Source: CAVZTX01 sp963778375 (GTDB lineage Bacteria > Chloroflexota > Ktedonobacteria > Ktedonobacterales > Ktedonobacteraceae). Taken from it: a stretch of DNA of 64,000 nt. Shown in pieces: positions 28,387-37,074 of this stretch. Location: positions 1-64,000 of the forward strand of contig CAVZTX010000005.1 in the NCBI GenBank assembly GCA_963778375.1, given 5' to 3'. The notes under the pieces were generated by a model. It made no database searches and was not told the DNA's origin. It saw only the letters and a program-made list of their open reading frames with translations. The position numbers and the translations under genes were made by a program. How positions within the stretch are numbered: the stretch's first letter is position 1; each line of letters starts with the position of its first letter.

Positions 28387-29001
28387 CTAGAGGCATGTAC
28401 AGACAAAGCCGGTGTTACTTCCCAGCCCACTACAGCAGATGGCGGGGTCGCAGCAGGTTTCGCCGCAGTTGAACGGGAATATCGCTCCGGTCGGAAGACA
28501 ACAGTTTCCACTCTGGCAGACCTGCTCCGAAGTGCAGGTTGAGACACAGCTGCCCCCCTGACAGGTCTGACACTGGCTGGCATCACAGGGACAGGTATCG
28601 TTGCAGGCTGGAAGGGATGGACAGGTGGAGATGCACTGCCCGTTCTGGCAGGTTTGGTTCGCTCCACAGGCGTGGCCGCAGGTGCCGCAGTTTTGAGGAG
28701 TGGTCAAGTCAGTACACGTTCCGCCACAGCAGCCCTGTCCAGATGCACACGTGTGACCACAGGCACCACAGTTGCTGGTCGTGCTCAGATTGGTGCAGGT
28801 GCCGTGGCAACATCCTCCGCTACAACACTGACTACTCGTGTTGCAGCCAATGCCATTGGGTTTACAATTGGCAAAGGCGGTGCTGATGCCACCCAGACCA
28901 AACACCCCTCCTAAAGTGGCGGCAATGGCTTTGAGGGCTTGCCGGCGAGAGGTTGAGGTGGCTAAGGCTTTGGTCAGGTCGTCAAAGCGAGAAGGTTCCA
29001 T
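28387..29001 (-). CDS. Cys-rich secreted protein with Tat-type signal
   Basis: 204 residues from ATG 29001 (AGAAAGGA upstream). The N-terminus has a twin-arginine motif and hydrophobic stretch (STSRRQALKAIAATLGG, then VFGLGGISTAFA), so export by the Tat system is expected. The mature part has more than 35 cysteines in repeats of the type NCGACGHTCASGQGCCGGTC, which recall the Cys/Gly modules of dickkopf- or antistasin-like proteins and of secreted proteins of Chloroflexota and Myxococcota. Folding before Tat export would suit the many disulfides. No catalytic motif. Likely a surface or extracellular protein of unknown job. Confidence 0.75.
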   Translation of the reverse strand: MEPSRFDDLTKALATSTSRRQALKAIAATLGGVFGLGGISTAFANCKPNGIGCNTSSQCCSGGCCHGTCTNLSTTSNCGACGHTCASGQGCCGGTCTDLTTPQNCGTCGHACGANQTCQNGQCISTCPSLPACNDTCPCDASQCQTCQGGSCVSTCTSEQVCQSGNCCLPTGAIFPFNCGETCCDPAICCSGLGSNTGFVCTCL

Positions 29002-29214
29002 GTCCCTTCTGTCCTTTCTCGATGCATCTGCATAAAGTATGGTGGGACGCAGAGCATTCACTCGTCAGAAAAAATAGCGTAAAGGGTGAGAACAATGAAG
29101 ATCAACAAGAGTCAAGGATACACGTACAGGTGGGTCGCTACAAGCAGTATATCTGTGATGAAAAGAAAACGCAAGCAAGCAATCAGACATGATGGAAAGA
29201 GTATTCCTCAGTTC

Positions 29215-29406
29215 TTACACGAGAGAACCATCAAGAGGAATGATACAACCCCGTTGTCGCTCAAAGGTTGTGAGACAGAATTGCAGAGTCTCACAACCCT
29301 TCCTTTGTGTGACAAACAGAAGGATATATGAGATAAGCTCAACAACAATGCCGGCTCCTAAGAGGATGGCGATTCCCCAGCGCAGATTTCCAACGCGTCT
29401 TTGCAT
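29215..29406 (-). CDS. 63-residue single-pass membrane protein
   Basis: A short gene with a textbook ribosome site (AAGGAG seven bases before ATG 29406). The product has a basic N-terminus (MQRRVGNLRW), one membrane helix (WGIAILLGAGIVVELISYIL) and a 30-residue tail with two Cys. It lies about 160 bases before the ABC-transporter gene region in the opposite reading order, and 214 bases downstream of the Cys-rich gene start. The ribosome site and membrane helix support a real gene; function unknown. Confidence 0.5.
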   Translation of the reverse strand: MQRRVGNLRWGIAILLGAGIVVELISYILLFVTQRKGCETLQFCLTTFERQRGCIIPLDGSLV

Positions 29407-29564
29407 TTGTTAGCTCCTTCCACTCAAAGTTCTCAATATCTATCTATCTCACGATTTCTACAAATAAATAGATACTCATGAGTGTTAGGATGGCATGACT
29501 TTTATAAATGCCCAATTGCTGAGGAAAACCTTATAGGGGTGAGTATCTTAGTGGTTGGAGCAGT

Positions 29565-30233
29565 TCATTGTACGATATTGCCGTCGTGCATGTGGATGAT
29601 GCGGTTAGCTCGTTCTCCCACTTCTAAGGCATGGGTAACAAGCACAAAGGTTTGCCCGCTTTCGCGGTTAAATTGGCAGAGGAGATCAATAATTTCTTGG
29701 GCTGTGGCGCTGTCGAGATTTCCTGTCGGTTCATCGGCCCAGACAATGCTGGGGTTGTTCGCCAGGGCACGGGCAATCGTTACACGCTGGCGTTGTCCTC
29801 CAGAAAGTTCTGCCGGGCGGTGTCGAACCCGATCTGAAAGGCCGACGCGCTCTAACATCTCTAAGGCGCGTTTTCGGGCCTTTCTGCTGGAAACCCCGGC
29901 AACAAGCATGGGAAGCTCCACATTTTCAGCAGCACTGAGCATGGGTAGGAGGTTAAAGTCCTGGAAGATGAAGCCCATATGCCGGGCGCGGAAGGCTGTG
30001 CGTTCGTTATCGCTCAATTCGCGGAGATTGTCGCCCGCGATGTAAATATTGCCTGCGTCGATGGTGTCGAGACCGGCAAGGCAGTTAAGCAGGGTTGTTT
30101 TGCCGCAGCCACTTGGCCCCATGATGGCAACCATCTCACCTTCGCTAACGCTCACATCGATGCCGCGCAGAGCTTCCACGCGCAATTGTCCACTACGGTA
30201 GGTTTTTCGTATCTGTTGTGCTGAAATGATCAT
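29565..30233 (-). CDS. ABC transporter ATP-binding protein (LolD/MacB type)
   Basis: 222 residues with Walker A GPSGCGKTT, Q-loop FIFQDFNLLPML, signature LSGGQRQRV, Walker B IVWADEPTGNLD and H-loop LVTHALEVG. The closest functional class is the LolD/MacB/FtsE group, which works with FtsX-like permeases in mechanotransmission, lipoprotein or peptide handling rather than classic uptake. The matching permease (31243-34491) is on the same strand about 1 kb upstream, with an Rpn-type gene and a regulatory remnant in between. Confidence 0.93.
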   Translation of the reverse strand: MIISAQQIRKTYRSGQLRVEALRGIDVSVSEGEMVAIMGPSGCGKTTLLNCLAGLDTIDAGNIYIAGDNLRELSDNERTAFRARHMGFIFQDFNLLPMLSAAENVELPMLVAGVSSRKARKRALEMLERVGLSDRVRHRPAELSGGQRQRVTIARALANNPSIVWADEPTGNLDSATAQEIIDLLCQFNRESGQTFVLVTHALEVGERANRIIHMHDGNIVQ

Positions 30234-30262
30234 TGGTGTTTTTGTGCTAGTAGGCAGTCAGG

Positions 30263-30955
30263 CTAGTTGTTCTCATTGTCACTTCCGGGCCAATCGAGGA
30301 GATAGTGTTGCGCCTCCTCGAGTGTCCGCGCAAGACCAACTTTGACGATCAAGTCCTGGAGTACTGCCGGATCATCAATCATGGCAGCTTGTCCCTTCGC
30401 CAATCGCGCTATCTTAGAGTTGGAAAATCGCGCCTGCACCATATTAAGAAGAGCCTCTCGTAGAGCTTCTACTTTCCCCTTCTCAAGTCCCTTTTCAATT
30501 CCTTCTTCGATTCCCTCCTTGCGTCCTTCTTCGATTCCCTCCTTGCGTCCTTCTTCGATTCCCTCCTGACGGCTTTCTTTGGACAACTCTCGAAACGCTC
30601 GCGTCTCTCGTAAAATGTCGTATAGCATGCTAAATCTCCTGTCGAGCCATTCCTGGTCGGCTTCATTCTCCAAAGCCAATGATGCTAATCCATAAGTCAA
30701 TACCAGTAACTCGGCTTTTGGCTCTTGCCCTGCGGGTGCTAGACCTGCAATAGCCTCTTCCACCACCTCTCGCTTTGCACCCCCGCGCGCTTGCAGCACC
30801 TCATACAACATATCTGTGTAGAGTGGCTCGCCATCCAATTCGGATGAAACAATTCCGATATATTGTGCCCCTGAGAGTAGCCATTCCACGAAGTCTTGCG
30901 GTGCTTCGGTCAGCAACCGCTTCATCTTTCTGTCCCACTGTTTGGGCATACTCAA
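30263..30955 (-). CDS. Rpn/DUF4351-type protein with EGRKEGIE repeats
   Basis: 230 residues. N-terminus MPKQWDRKMKRLLTEAPQDF and LLVLTYGLASLALENE belong to the group of proteins related to Rpn (recombination-promoting nuclease, PD-(D/E)XK superfamily) that end in a DUF4351-like tail (EALLNMVQARFSNSKIARLA). The typical nuclease core residues are reduced here, so catalytic activity is doubtful. Residues about 128-155 are short charged repeats (EGIEEGRK) made by a 24-bp DNA repeat. It sits 30 bases before the ABC ATPase gene. Such genes are highly multiplied in cyanobacteria and Ktedonobacteria. Confidence 0.7.
   Translation of the reverse strand: MSMPKQWDRKMKRLLTEAPQDFVEWLLSGAQYIGIVSSELDGEPLYTDMLYEVLQARGGAKREVVEEAIAGLAPAGQEPKAELLVLTYGLASLALENEADQEWLDRRFSMLYDILRETRAFRELSKESRQEGIEEGRKEGIEEGRKEGIEEGIEKGLEKGKVEALREALLNMVQARFSNSKIARLAKGQAAMIDDPAVLQDLIVKVGLARTLEEAQHYLLDWPGSDNENN
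30482..30572 (-). repeat. 24-bp coding repeats in the Rpn-type gene
   Basis: The unit read on the plus strand as TTCTTCGATTCCCTCCTTGC plus GTCC occurs about three times in a row, with partial copies at both sides. It encodes the EGIEEGRK stretch. Confidence 0.7.
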
Positions 30956-31090
30956 CGCCCTCCTACGTATCTTTATGACTATGAGTGTAGCATACTATCA
31001 GCACCCTGTCGAGAGCCAACAGAAGCCAATTCTCTATCCTTTGAGATGAAGAGAGGAATAGCGAATTTGTTGAGTTTCTGCCTTTATTTC

Positions 31091-31228
31091 ACGAGTGTGT
31101 GAGATAAATTGCCTCGGTGCAATTACGGGCCTGCAACTTCTCGAAGATATTCTAGACGTGTTTGTGGACCGTTGATTCAGCAATACGTAGTTCTCCGGCA
31201 ATCTCGCGATTCTTATTTTGGGTTGGTT
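31091..31228 (-). pseudogene. LuxR-type helix-turn-helix remnant
   Basis: Read on the minus strand: NKNREIAGELRIAESTVHKH, V, stop (TAG), NIFEKLQARNCTEA. This is the recognition half of a LuxR/NarL helix-turn-helix with an in-frame stop, and no receiver domain precedes it. The fragment starts within the last codons of the permease gene. It must be the tail of a lost regulator. Confidence 0.6.
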
Positions 31229-31242
31229 GGGGAAGGGGATAA

Positions 31243-34200
31243 TTATCGTAATGCCTCAATAGGCGGAACTCGTCCGGCTTGCCACGCGGGAAGTAGGGCT
31301 GCCAAAAGTGAGGCAAGCAGAGCAATACCGACAATACTACCTAACTCCTCCCAGGGAATGGTGAAGGTCAGGCCAGTATTGAATTGCTCAAAGAAGTCAA
31401 CGGCGAAGATATTGTGGGAGAGTATCAAGCCGAGGACGACGCCAAGGATACTTCCTAGCAGACCCACCAGGAATGATTCACTGAGGAAAGCCGCTTGTAA
31501 TAAGCGACGCTTACAGCCAAGGGCGCGCAGCATACCGATCTGCTGGCGGCGTTCGAGAACTGCACGCGTGCCTGTGATGGCAAGTGCCGCGACGCCGAGT
31601 AGTAAGGTCAGGCCGACTATGCCGAGTAGCACATTGCTGAGCAGAATACGCGGCCCGCGCTGTATCCAGATCGCGTCTTCCAGTACGGTCGTCTGCAAGC
31701 CGTAGTCAAGAAATGCTGAGCCAAGTTCCAATGATAAGGCTCGTTTGTCTTGACCAGGAGCTACCTTGAAGTAATATGTTACCGCGTTGGGTGTGGATGG
31801 AGTGGTATCAGGGCTATTTTTAGCATAGGCTGCGCTAGAGATGTATAGCCCGAAATGGGAGCTATCGCTGTTATCGACAACGCCGATAATGGTTAGCTTC
31901 ATGGCGGATGTAGTGGACGCATCTGATACCCATATAGGGGTTGGTGAGAAACTTGTAGCTCCCTGGTAGACGCCGTTCATCGAGAAGGTATAGTACGGAT
32001 CGTAGCCGGGAGGATAGTTTGGTGAGCCAGCGTCGTTAGCATTTGGTGCATTGGGATCGTACACTCCAGGATTACTGCCGGGTTGAGGTGGTAGAGCTGA
32101 ACTGTCGATGAGCGCATAGTTGCTATGGGTTTGGAGAGCTTGCCATACTGCGTTATCGCTCGCAAAGCCCTGAGCACGAGCCGTCAGATGCAGTCCATAC
32201 CCCTGGAGGAATCCTCCACTGACTATTTGTGCTGGATAGATGTGCCATGCACTGTCCTGGGCGTTGGTTTGAATTATCCCTACGTTCGTCGCGGTCTGGA
32301 CACCGATCGACGTGAAACTATTGGGATTAATGCCGTGGCTCAACAGAGCCGAGCCTAGATCTGGCAGCGGTTTGAAGTAGGCTACGGCCTGGATATCATA
32401 GCCGCCAGTCTGAAAATTGATATCGGTGTAGTTGTTCTGCATTGCACTAGTAATCACCGCCATAACCGTCATCGCAAAAATGACGAGGCTGAACATTACA
32501 ACGCTCAAGCCGGTGCGGAAGCGATGGTGCAGTGGATAGGCCGATGCCAGCCTTGTTATCACACGCAATTGCGGTAGCCACGAGCAGAATTTCACCAGCG
32601 GACTCACAAACAATTCCGCGTTGGCTATTATTGCCCATGCTGCTCCCAATACCATCATGGCCCCCGCGATAAAAAAGACCTCAATGCCACCCTCAAAACG
32701 TGGGAGGCCGAGATTTGCCAGAGCGTCAAAAGGTAGCGCCCAATACGCGAGAATAGCTAATCCTGCCAGGGCGGCAAATACTCTTTGTACTAGCTTCTTG
32801 TGCCTCGCATCGACTAGAAAGAAATTTATCAGCGTTTGTAAGAACAAGCTTGCACCAATCACCATAAGAGAAATGCCAAGCGAGAAAGGCACAATTTGAT
32901 ACTGGCTTAGTCCAAAGTGAAATAGCCAGTAGCCAACGAGCAGAGGCAGAAGGCCTAGCATTGTAACGGTACGAATTAACCCGATAATTGCATCGGGAAG
33001 GTGTACGAAAATTGCCCGGCGAATGCGGCGCAGGAGGAGACGAGGATGAATTCCTTCAGAATGTTGCTTCTGCCTTGCAAGCAATGGCATCGATACCTTT
33101 TCGAACAGCCGCTTACCTATGTCGGTAAAGAGACGCAGGTCGTTGCGTCCTTGTCCGGATTCGGGTAGATTGCGTATGGCTTCCACTATTGTCATACGAC
33201 TGACGAGCCAGGAAGAGATAGCTACCGAGAAGAAGGTGAAAATTACTCCAAGGCAGAAGGCTATAATCATGCTGCGTGGCTGGAATGTGAGTTGGAGTGG
33301 GAAGTTAAAACGAGCCAGGATTGGGCCGAGAATAGCGATAATGAGTGCGCCTACTCCTATACCGAAGAGCAGCCCAACCAATGAGGCTAGCAAGTCATAG
33401 AGCGTACCCTCGAAGAGAAATGTCAGAATCAGGTGGCGGCGTTTCACGCCAATGGCGCGTGCCATGCCCATCTCTACACGGCGCTCGGCTGCCAGCAGCA
33501 CGAAAATGAGGAAGATAAGCAGCAAGCCAATCGCCAGGGCAAAGAGGGCAAAGAGGGTAAAGATACGTGAGAAGATATCTTGTGCTTGCTGTGCGTAGCG
33601 TATACCGCGCGCTTTCTCCTTGTCAACGTGTAGACCTTGAGGAAGCCATTGCTCAAGCTCATTTTCCACCTGTTCTGAGAGGTCAACACTGCTGACTCCA
33701 CCATTGCTACGATTGGCAATGAAGACCTGGGTGATGTCGTCCTTGTTACTCTCGATGGTACGAAATGTGTCGACCCTGCTTAAAATATAGGGCATCTGGC
33801 CTGCAAGTCCACCATCTGCTACAACTGCGAGTATCTGTACGGGATAACGTCGCCCTATCCAACGATTTGAGTAAAGATAGAGCGAATCACCTGCGTGAGC
33901 GTTCAGGAGCATGGCTGCCGTAGCATTGAGATAGACCTGATTTGGCTTGAGCATTGCTATGCTCATGTGTTTTTTATCGTTAGTATTTTGCATGCCGCCA
34001 AAGCCCTGTTCGCTGCCCGGAATGATGGCGAGGGCGGTGACGCTTGAACGTACCTGGCGAGAGGTCTGATCCGCCACAAGCAGATTATATTCGACCATCG
34101 CAGCTCCGACGGCTGCGATATCGGGACTGCTTTTGGCGTGCTGTTGAATGGAATAGTATACCTGCTGGTCGAAGAGACCGAACGAACTATCCCAGCGCTC

Positions 34201-34491
34201 AACAACTTCATCCACGTTCCCCAGATTGTAGACCGCCACACTTTGTACGGCGGCGTTAATAACATCGCCGGTTGCGAGCACGCCTGAAAGTAAGGTGGTC
34301 GAGAGCATAAGGGCGAAGACGATCAGAAACATCTGTGTGCGACGGCGAGGAATGTTGCGTATACCGATCTTGAAAAAGAGCAGGTTGCTAAGTGCCAGTA
34401 GTGCCACTCCAACGACAATAACCAGCGTGATGATGACAAGAATGCGGGTGAGTGTATCTAGTGGGATGCCGAAAAGTTCTGTCATTCTCAC
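31243..34491 (-). CDS. FtsX-like ABC transporter permease (large, two FtsX blocks)
   Basis: 1082 residues with about ten membrane helices. An N-terminal helix leads into a large external domain, then three helices with the FtsX pattern (RRVEMGMARAIGVKRRHLIL), a central hydrophobic block of four or more helices (IIGLIRTVTMLGLLPLLVGY), a second external domain rich in Pro/Asn (about residues 690-900), and a closing FtsX block (RRQQIGMLRALGCKRRLLQA). This two-module layout is that of the LolCE-like/MacB-like permeases. It should pair with the ATPase at 29565-30233. The stop codon is one base from the end of the SGNH gene, so the two are co-transcribed. Confidence 0.9.
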   Translation of the reverse strand: MRMTELFGIPLDTLTRILVIITLVIVVGVALLALSNLLFFKIGIRNIPRRRTQMFLIVFALMLSTTLLSGVLATGDVINAAVQSVAVYNLGNVDEVVERWDSSFGLFDQQVYYSIQQHAKSSPDIAAVGAAMVEYNLLVADQTSRQVRSSVTALAIIPGSEQGFGGMQNTNDKKHMSIAMLKPNQVYLNATAAMLLNAHAGDSLYLYSNRWIGRRYPVQILAVVADGGLAGQMPYILSRVDTFRTIESNKDDITQVFIANRSNGGVSSVDLSEQVENELEQWLPQGLHVDKEKARGIRYAQQAQDIFSRIFTLFALFALAIGLLLIFLIFVLLAAERRVEMGMARAIGVKRRHLILTFLFEGTLYDLLASLVGLLFGIGVGALIIAILGPILARFNFPLQLTFQPRSMIIAFCLGVIFTFFSVAISSWLVSRMTIVEAIRNLPESGQGRNDLRLFTDIGKRLFEKVSMPLLARQKQHSEGIHPRLLLRRIRRAIFVHLPDAIIGLIRTVTMLGLLPLLVGYWLFHFGLSQYQIVPFSLGISLMVIGASLFLQTLINFFLVDARHKKLVQRVFAALAGLAILAYWALPFDALANLGLPRFEGGIEVFFIAGAMMVLGAAWAIIANAELFVSPLVKFCSWLPQLRVITRLASAYPLHHRFRTGLSVVMFSLVIFAMTVMAVITSAMQNNYTDINFQTGGYDIQAVAYFKPLPDLGSALLSHGINPNSFTSIGVQTATNVGIIQTNAQDSAWHIYPAQIVSGGFLQGYGLHLTARAQGFASDNAVWQALQTHSNYALIDSSALPPQPGSNPGVYDPNAPNANDAGSPNYPPGYDPYYTFSMNGVYQGATSFSPTPIWVSDASTTSAMKLTIIGVVDNSDSSHFGLYISSAAYAKNSPDTTPSTPNAVTYYFKVAPGQDKRALSLELGSAFLDYGLQTTVLEDAIWIQRGPRILLSNVLLGIVGLTLLLGVAALAITGTRAVLERRQQIGMLRALGCKRRLLQAAFLSESFLVGLLGSILGVVLGLILSHNIFAVDFFEQFNTGLTFTIPWEELGSIVGIALLASLLAALLPAWQAGRVPPIEALR

Positions 34492-35250
34492 CTATCCTTG
34501 GCCAGATTGTAACGCTTGATAAAATAGTTCTGCCAGGCGCGTGTAACCAAGTGCGCTGGGGTGCAAGCCATCATTGCTGATGTACTCAGGATGCTGGCTG
34601 ATCTCTTGCCAACGCTGGTAGATATCCACTAATATGACATGATGGAGACTGACAGCACTGGCAATGGCGCTATTATAGGCTGATACCTGGGCCTGGAGGT
34701 CCTGCTGATCAAAGCTGTAGAAATAAGGCAAGAGTGTAAGGTCTGGCACATTTGCTACGGCGATACGTGCAGAGGGAGCGGCTGCTTGTAAGCGACTCAA
34801 TAGGAGATTCAGGTCCTGCGCGTAACTGCTGACGGGAACGTTCTGAATGATGTCGTTGACAGCCAACCAGACGGTTACGACGTTGGGATGTGTATCAATT
34901 GCAACAGGAACTTCAACCCGTAATGCCTGATGAACGAGGATGCCTGGGACACCGAGGTCAACAAAGTGAACGTGGGAGCCAAGCTTCATTGCCAGGTCTA
35001 AGGCCCAGTTCTGGGTATAAGGGGCGTTGGTTCCAATCCCGAACGTTTCAGAAGCTCCAATAGCCACGTAGGTCAACGAGGTTGTGGCCTTGGGAGCCGA
35101 GGCGTTGGTTTGCCCTGCGTGTGTGACCGAACCTGTATGTGCCTGGCTGCAAGCAGACAATGTGAGCAGGCAGAGCGACATAATCACCAGCAGAGCTTTC
35201 ACAAACGAGAATGGTGTGGAAGTAGATAGGTTGTTATGTATTCTGATCAC
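34492..35250 (-). CDS. SGNH/GDSL-type lipoprotein hydrolase
   Basis: I place the start at GTG 35250: the frame is open to 35385, but an extended -10 lies inside that extension, and only the shorter form gives a normal 34-residue lipoprotein signal ending in the lipobox LTLSAC. The mature enzyme has the SGNH blocks GASETFGIG (catalytic Ser), a Gly block near LGVPGI, WLAVNDI (Asn) and SNDGLHPSALG (Asp/His). Such enzymes remove acyl or acetyl groups from lipids, glycans or peptides. Directly adjacent to the ABC permease gene, so a role in envelope lipid or lipoprotein handling is plausible. Confidence 0.85.
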   Translation of the reverse strand: MIRIHNNLSTSTPFSFVKALLVIMSLCLLTLSACSQAHTGSVTHAGQTNASAPKATTSLTYVAIGASETFGIGTNAPYTQNWALDLAMKLGSHVHFVDLGVPGILVHQALRVEVPVAIDTHPNVVTVWLAVNDIIQNVPVSSYAQDLNLLLSRLQAAAPSARIAVANVPDLTLLPYFYSFDQQDLQAQVSAYNSAIASAVSLHHVILVDIYQRWQEISQHPEYISNDGLHPSALGYTRLAELFYQALQSGQG

Positions 35251-35364
35251 AGACGTGTGGTGTTGTGGCTTAATATGAGTGAACCTGGGCACTGAGCAAG
35301 GTTTCTTCTTCCTGGTTTTCGGGTTCAACTGCCGAGGCTGGAACTGCTCCTGCCTTTCGCACAA

Positions 35365-35373
35365 ATTATAGCA
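35365..35373 (-). promoter_or_regulatory. Extended -10 promoter of the SGNH/permease operon
   Basis: On the minus strand TGC immediately precedes a perfect TATAAT (35370-35365). No good -35 lies upstream, which is usual for extended -10 promoters. Confidence 0.45.
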
Positions 35374-35451
35374 CACGTTGTTCAAGATATCGAAGCGGAA
35401 GGGAAAATTGAAAAATGCGAAAAACGGTCAGACATTTGGAGATAAATATGT

Positions 35452-35521
35452 CATCCTGTAGGGACAGCGCCTTGTGCCTGTCCTGCCTCCATCCTGTAGG
35501 GACAGTGCCTTGTGCCTGTCC
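35452..35521. repeat. Two direct copies of the GGGACAGTGCCTTGTGCC repeat
   Basis: CATCCTGTAGGGACAG followed by YGCCTTGTGCCTGTCC occurs twice 38 bases apart (35452-35482 and 35490-35521). Each contains the short palindrome GGACAG/CTGTCC. The same family recurs at 62706-62838. Confidence 0.75.
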
Positions 35522-35566
35522 GGCGGCGCATCTTATCTACAAATGTCCAGAAAACGGTCATTTTTC

Positions 35567-35595
35567 TTGCTTCTTCCCGTGTGCTGTGCTATACT
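35567..35595 (+). promoter_or_regulatory. Promoter of the rpsB operon
   Basis: TTGCTT (35567-35572) and TATACT (35590-35595) are exactly 17 bases apart, and TG precedes the -10 by one base (extended -10). The leader to the rpsB start is about 220 bases. Confidence 0.65.
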
Positions 35596-35673
35596 TCCAA
35601 GTTAGGCGGGAGCTAACTCCCGTGCTCAAATGAGCATTGTAACCACACAATTTTTTAAGTACACACGCTCTCT

Positions 35674-35730
35674 GGTCAGACCTATTGGTCTGGTACCCCT
35701 CAATCTGTAAGCAGATAATGTGGTAGGGGT
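35674..35730 (+). promoter_or_regulatory. Structured rpsB leader (candidate S2 autoregulation site)
   Basis: Three stems lie in the leader: CAGACC/GGTCTG around the loop TATT (35677-35692), then ACCCCT (35695-35700) with AGGGGT (35725-35730) enclosing ATCTG/CAGAT (35703-35716). Ribosomal protein S2 is known to control its own mRNA in several bacteria through leader structures; whether this is one is inference. No other gene is supported in 35386-35821. Confidence 0.45.
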
Positions 35731-35821
35731 GATGTGAAGCATATAGCGCTGCACAATGTCCTATGGGAACCCTTGCATTGGTAAGAAGAGAGCGGAGGAT
35801 CAAAAAGGGAGGATCCGTTTT

Positions 35822-36679
35822 TTGGCGAATATTATCTCAATGAAGCAGCTTCTAGAAGCGGGCGTTCACTTCGGGCACCAGACCCGTCGTTGGAATCCCA
35901 AGATGAAGCCGTTCATCTTTACGGATCGTAACGGCATCCATATTATTGATTTACAACAGACGGTAGGGCGTCTCAATGATGCGTATAAGTTTGTGGAACA
36001 ACTCGCTGCCAGAGGGGGAACGTTGTTGTTCGTCGGTACTAAGAAGCAGGCGCAGGAAGCGGTAGCCGAAGAGGCCAAGCGCTGCGGAATGTACTATGTT
36101 AATCAGCGCTGGCTGGGTGGTATGCTGACGAACTTCCAGACTATTCAATCACGCATTCGCTATCTACGTGACCTGGAAGCGCGTCGAGATCGCGGCGACT
36201 TTGAGCGATTACCGAAAAAAGAAGTACAACATTTACAGGACGATATGGCTCGCTTGGAGCGAACACTGGGTGGCATCAAGGATATGCGACGCCTACCGGA
36301 TGCGATTTTTATTATCGATACGCGTAAAGAGCGCACGGCTGTCTTAGAAGCGCGCCGTCTGGAAATTCCTATGATTGCCCTTGCTGATACAAACTGCGAT
36401 CCCGACGAGATGGATTATCCTATTCCCGCTAACGACGATGCAATTCGAGCTGTTCGCCTGTTGGCCAGCAAGATCGCTGATGCCGTCATTGAGGGTCGGC
36501 GTGAACTGGAGGCCCAGCAGAAAGATACCGAAGCAGCCACGGCTCCTGAGTTTGAAGGTGAAGAGCCTTTTGTCGGTGAACAAGCAAATGAGCAGCCCGA
36601 AGCTCCATCCACTGAGGAAACTGCGAGCAATGGACTTGAGACTTCTGTCGAGCCAGAGCTTGTTGCCAAAGAATCCTAA
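35822..36679 (+). CDS. rpsB: 30S ribosomal protein S2
   Basis: 285 residues from TTG 35822, nine bases after AGGGAGG; this gives the expected start MANIISMKQLLEAGVHFGHQ. Typical blocks are RRWNPKMKPFIFTDRNGIHI, FVGTKKQAQEAVAEEA, QRWLGGMLTNFQTIQ, PDAIFIIDTRKERTAVLEA and IPMIALADTNCDPDEMDYPI. The last 50 residues are an acidic Glu/Ala/Pro tail longer than in most bacteria. Assembles on the 30S subunit. First gene of the translation/MEP operon run, with its own promoter and a structured leader. Confidence 0.96.
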   Translation: MANIISMKQLLEAGVHFGHQTRRWNPKMKPFIFTDRNGIHIIDLQQTVGRLNDAYKFVEQLAARGGTLLFVGTKKQAQEAVAEEAKRCGMYYVNQRWLGGMLTNFQTIQSRIRYLRDLEARRDRGDFERLPKKEVQHLQDDMARLERTLGGIKDMRRLPDAIFIIDTRKERTAVLEARRLEIPMIALADTNCDPDEMDYPIPANDDAIRAVRLLASKIADAVIEGRRELEAQQKDTEAATAPEFEGEEPFVGEQANEQPEAPSTEETASNGLETSVEPELVAKES

Positions 36680-36732
36680 AGAACTCGAAGAAGCTGCCAG
36701 GGTAACCGCAAGCAATAGTCGTAGTATAGTAG

Positions 36733-36753
36733 GGGCGACCCTTGCGGTCGCCC
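36733..36753. repeat. Short palindromic repeat (GGGCGACC/GGTCGCCC)
   Basis: GGGCGACC and GGTCGCCC form an 8-bp stem with loop CTTGC just after rpsB. It has the look of a dispersed REP-like element and could also act as a weak attenuator between rpsB and tsf. Confidence 0.55.
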
Positions 36754-36769
36754 TGTTTATAATACCCCT

Positions 36770-36924
36770 ATTCGGGCGTCGCTTTGTTGCAGGTTGCTCC
36801 AATTCGGGCGTCGCTTTGTTGGAGAATGCTCCAATTCGTGCTTTGTTGCAGGTTGCTCCTATTCGGGCGTCGCTTTGTTGCAGGTTGCTCCTATTCACGC
36901 GTCGCTTTATTGTATGTTACCCCT
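36770..36924 (+). repeat. Five 32-bp tandem repeats between rpsB and tsf
   Basis: Copies of ATTCGGGCGTCGCTTTGTTG plus CAGGTTGCTCCT start at 36770, 36802, 36834, 36861 and 36893; the third is shortened to 27 bp and the last is diverged. No spacers, so it is not a CRISPR array. Read as protein it has no sensible start or ribosome site. Confidence 0.85.
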
Positions 36925-37074
36925 ATGCAAGCTTCTTCCTGATATTGAACGGAACATCATAACATATCATTTTTGTCAAGCACTCAGGGACCAGAAAAGA
37001 TGGACAGAGGCAGTTGTACTCTGTGATGAACCTGAGTATCATTCTACTACGTGAGATTGAGGAGAAAAAACTGT

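Noticed and set aside
29086..29331. 81-codon plus-strand frame and overlapping 74-codon frame
   Set aside because: They overlap the minus-strand membrane-protein gene that has a strong ribosome site, and show no protein-like pattern.
36770..36924. CRISPR array
   Set aside because: The copies are directly joined, with no spacers of unique sequence and no cas genes nearby.
36375..36962. 195-codon plus-strand frame across the end of rpsB and the 32-bp repeats
   Set aside because: It overlaps rpsB in another frame, has no ribosome site and continues only because of the repeats.
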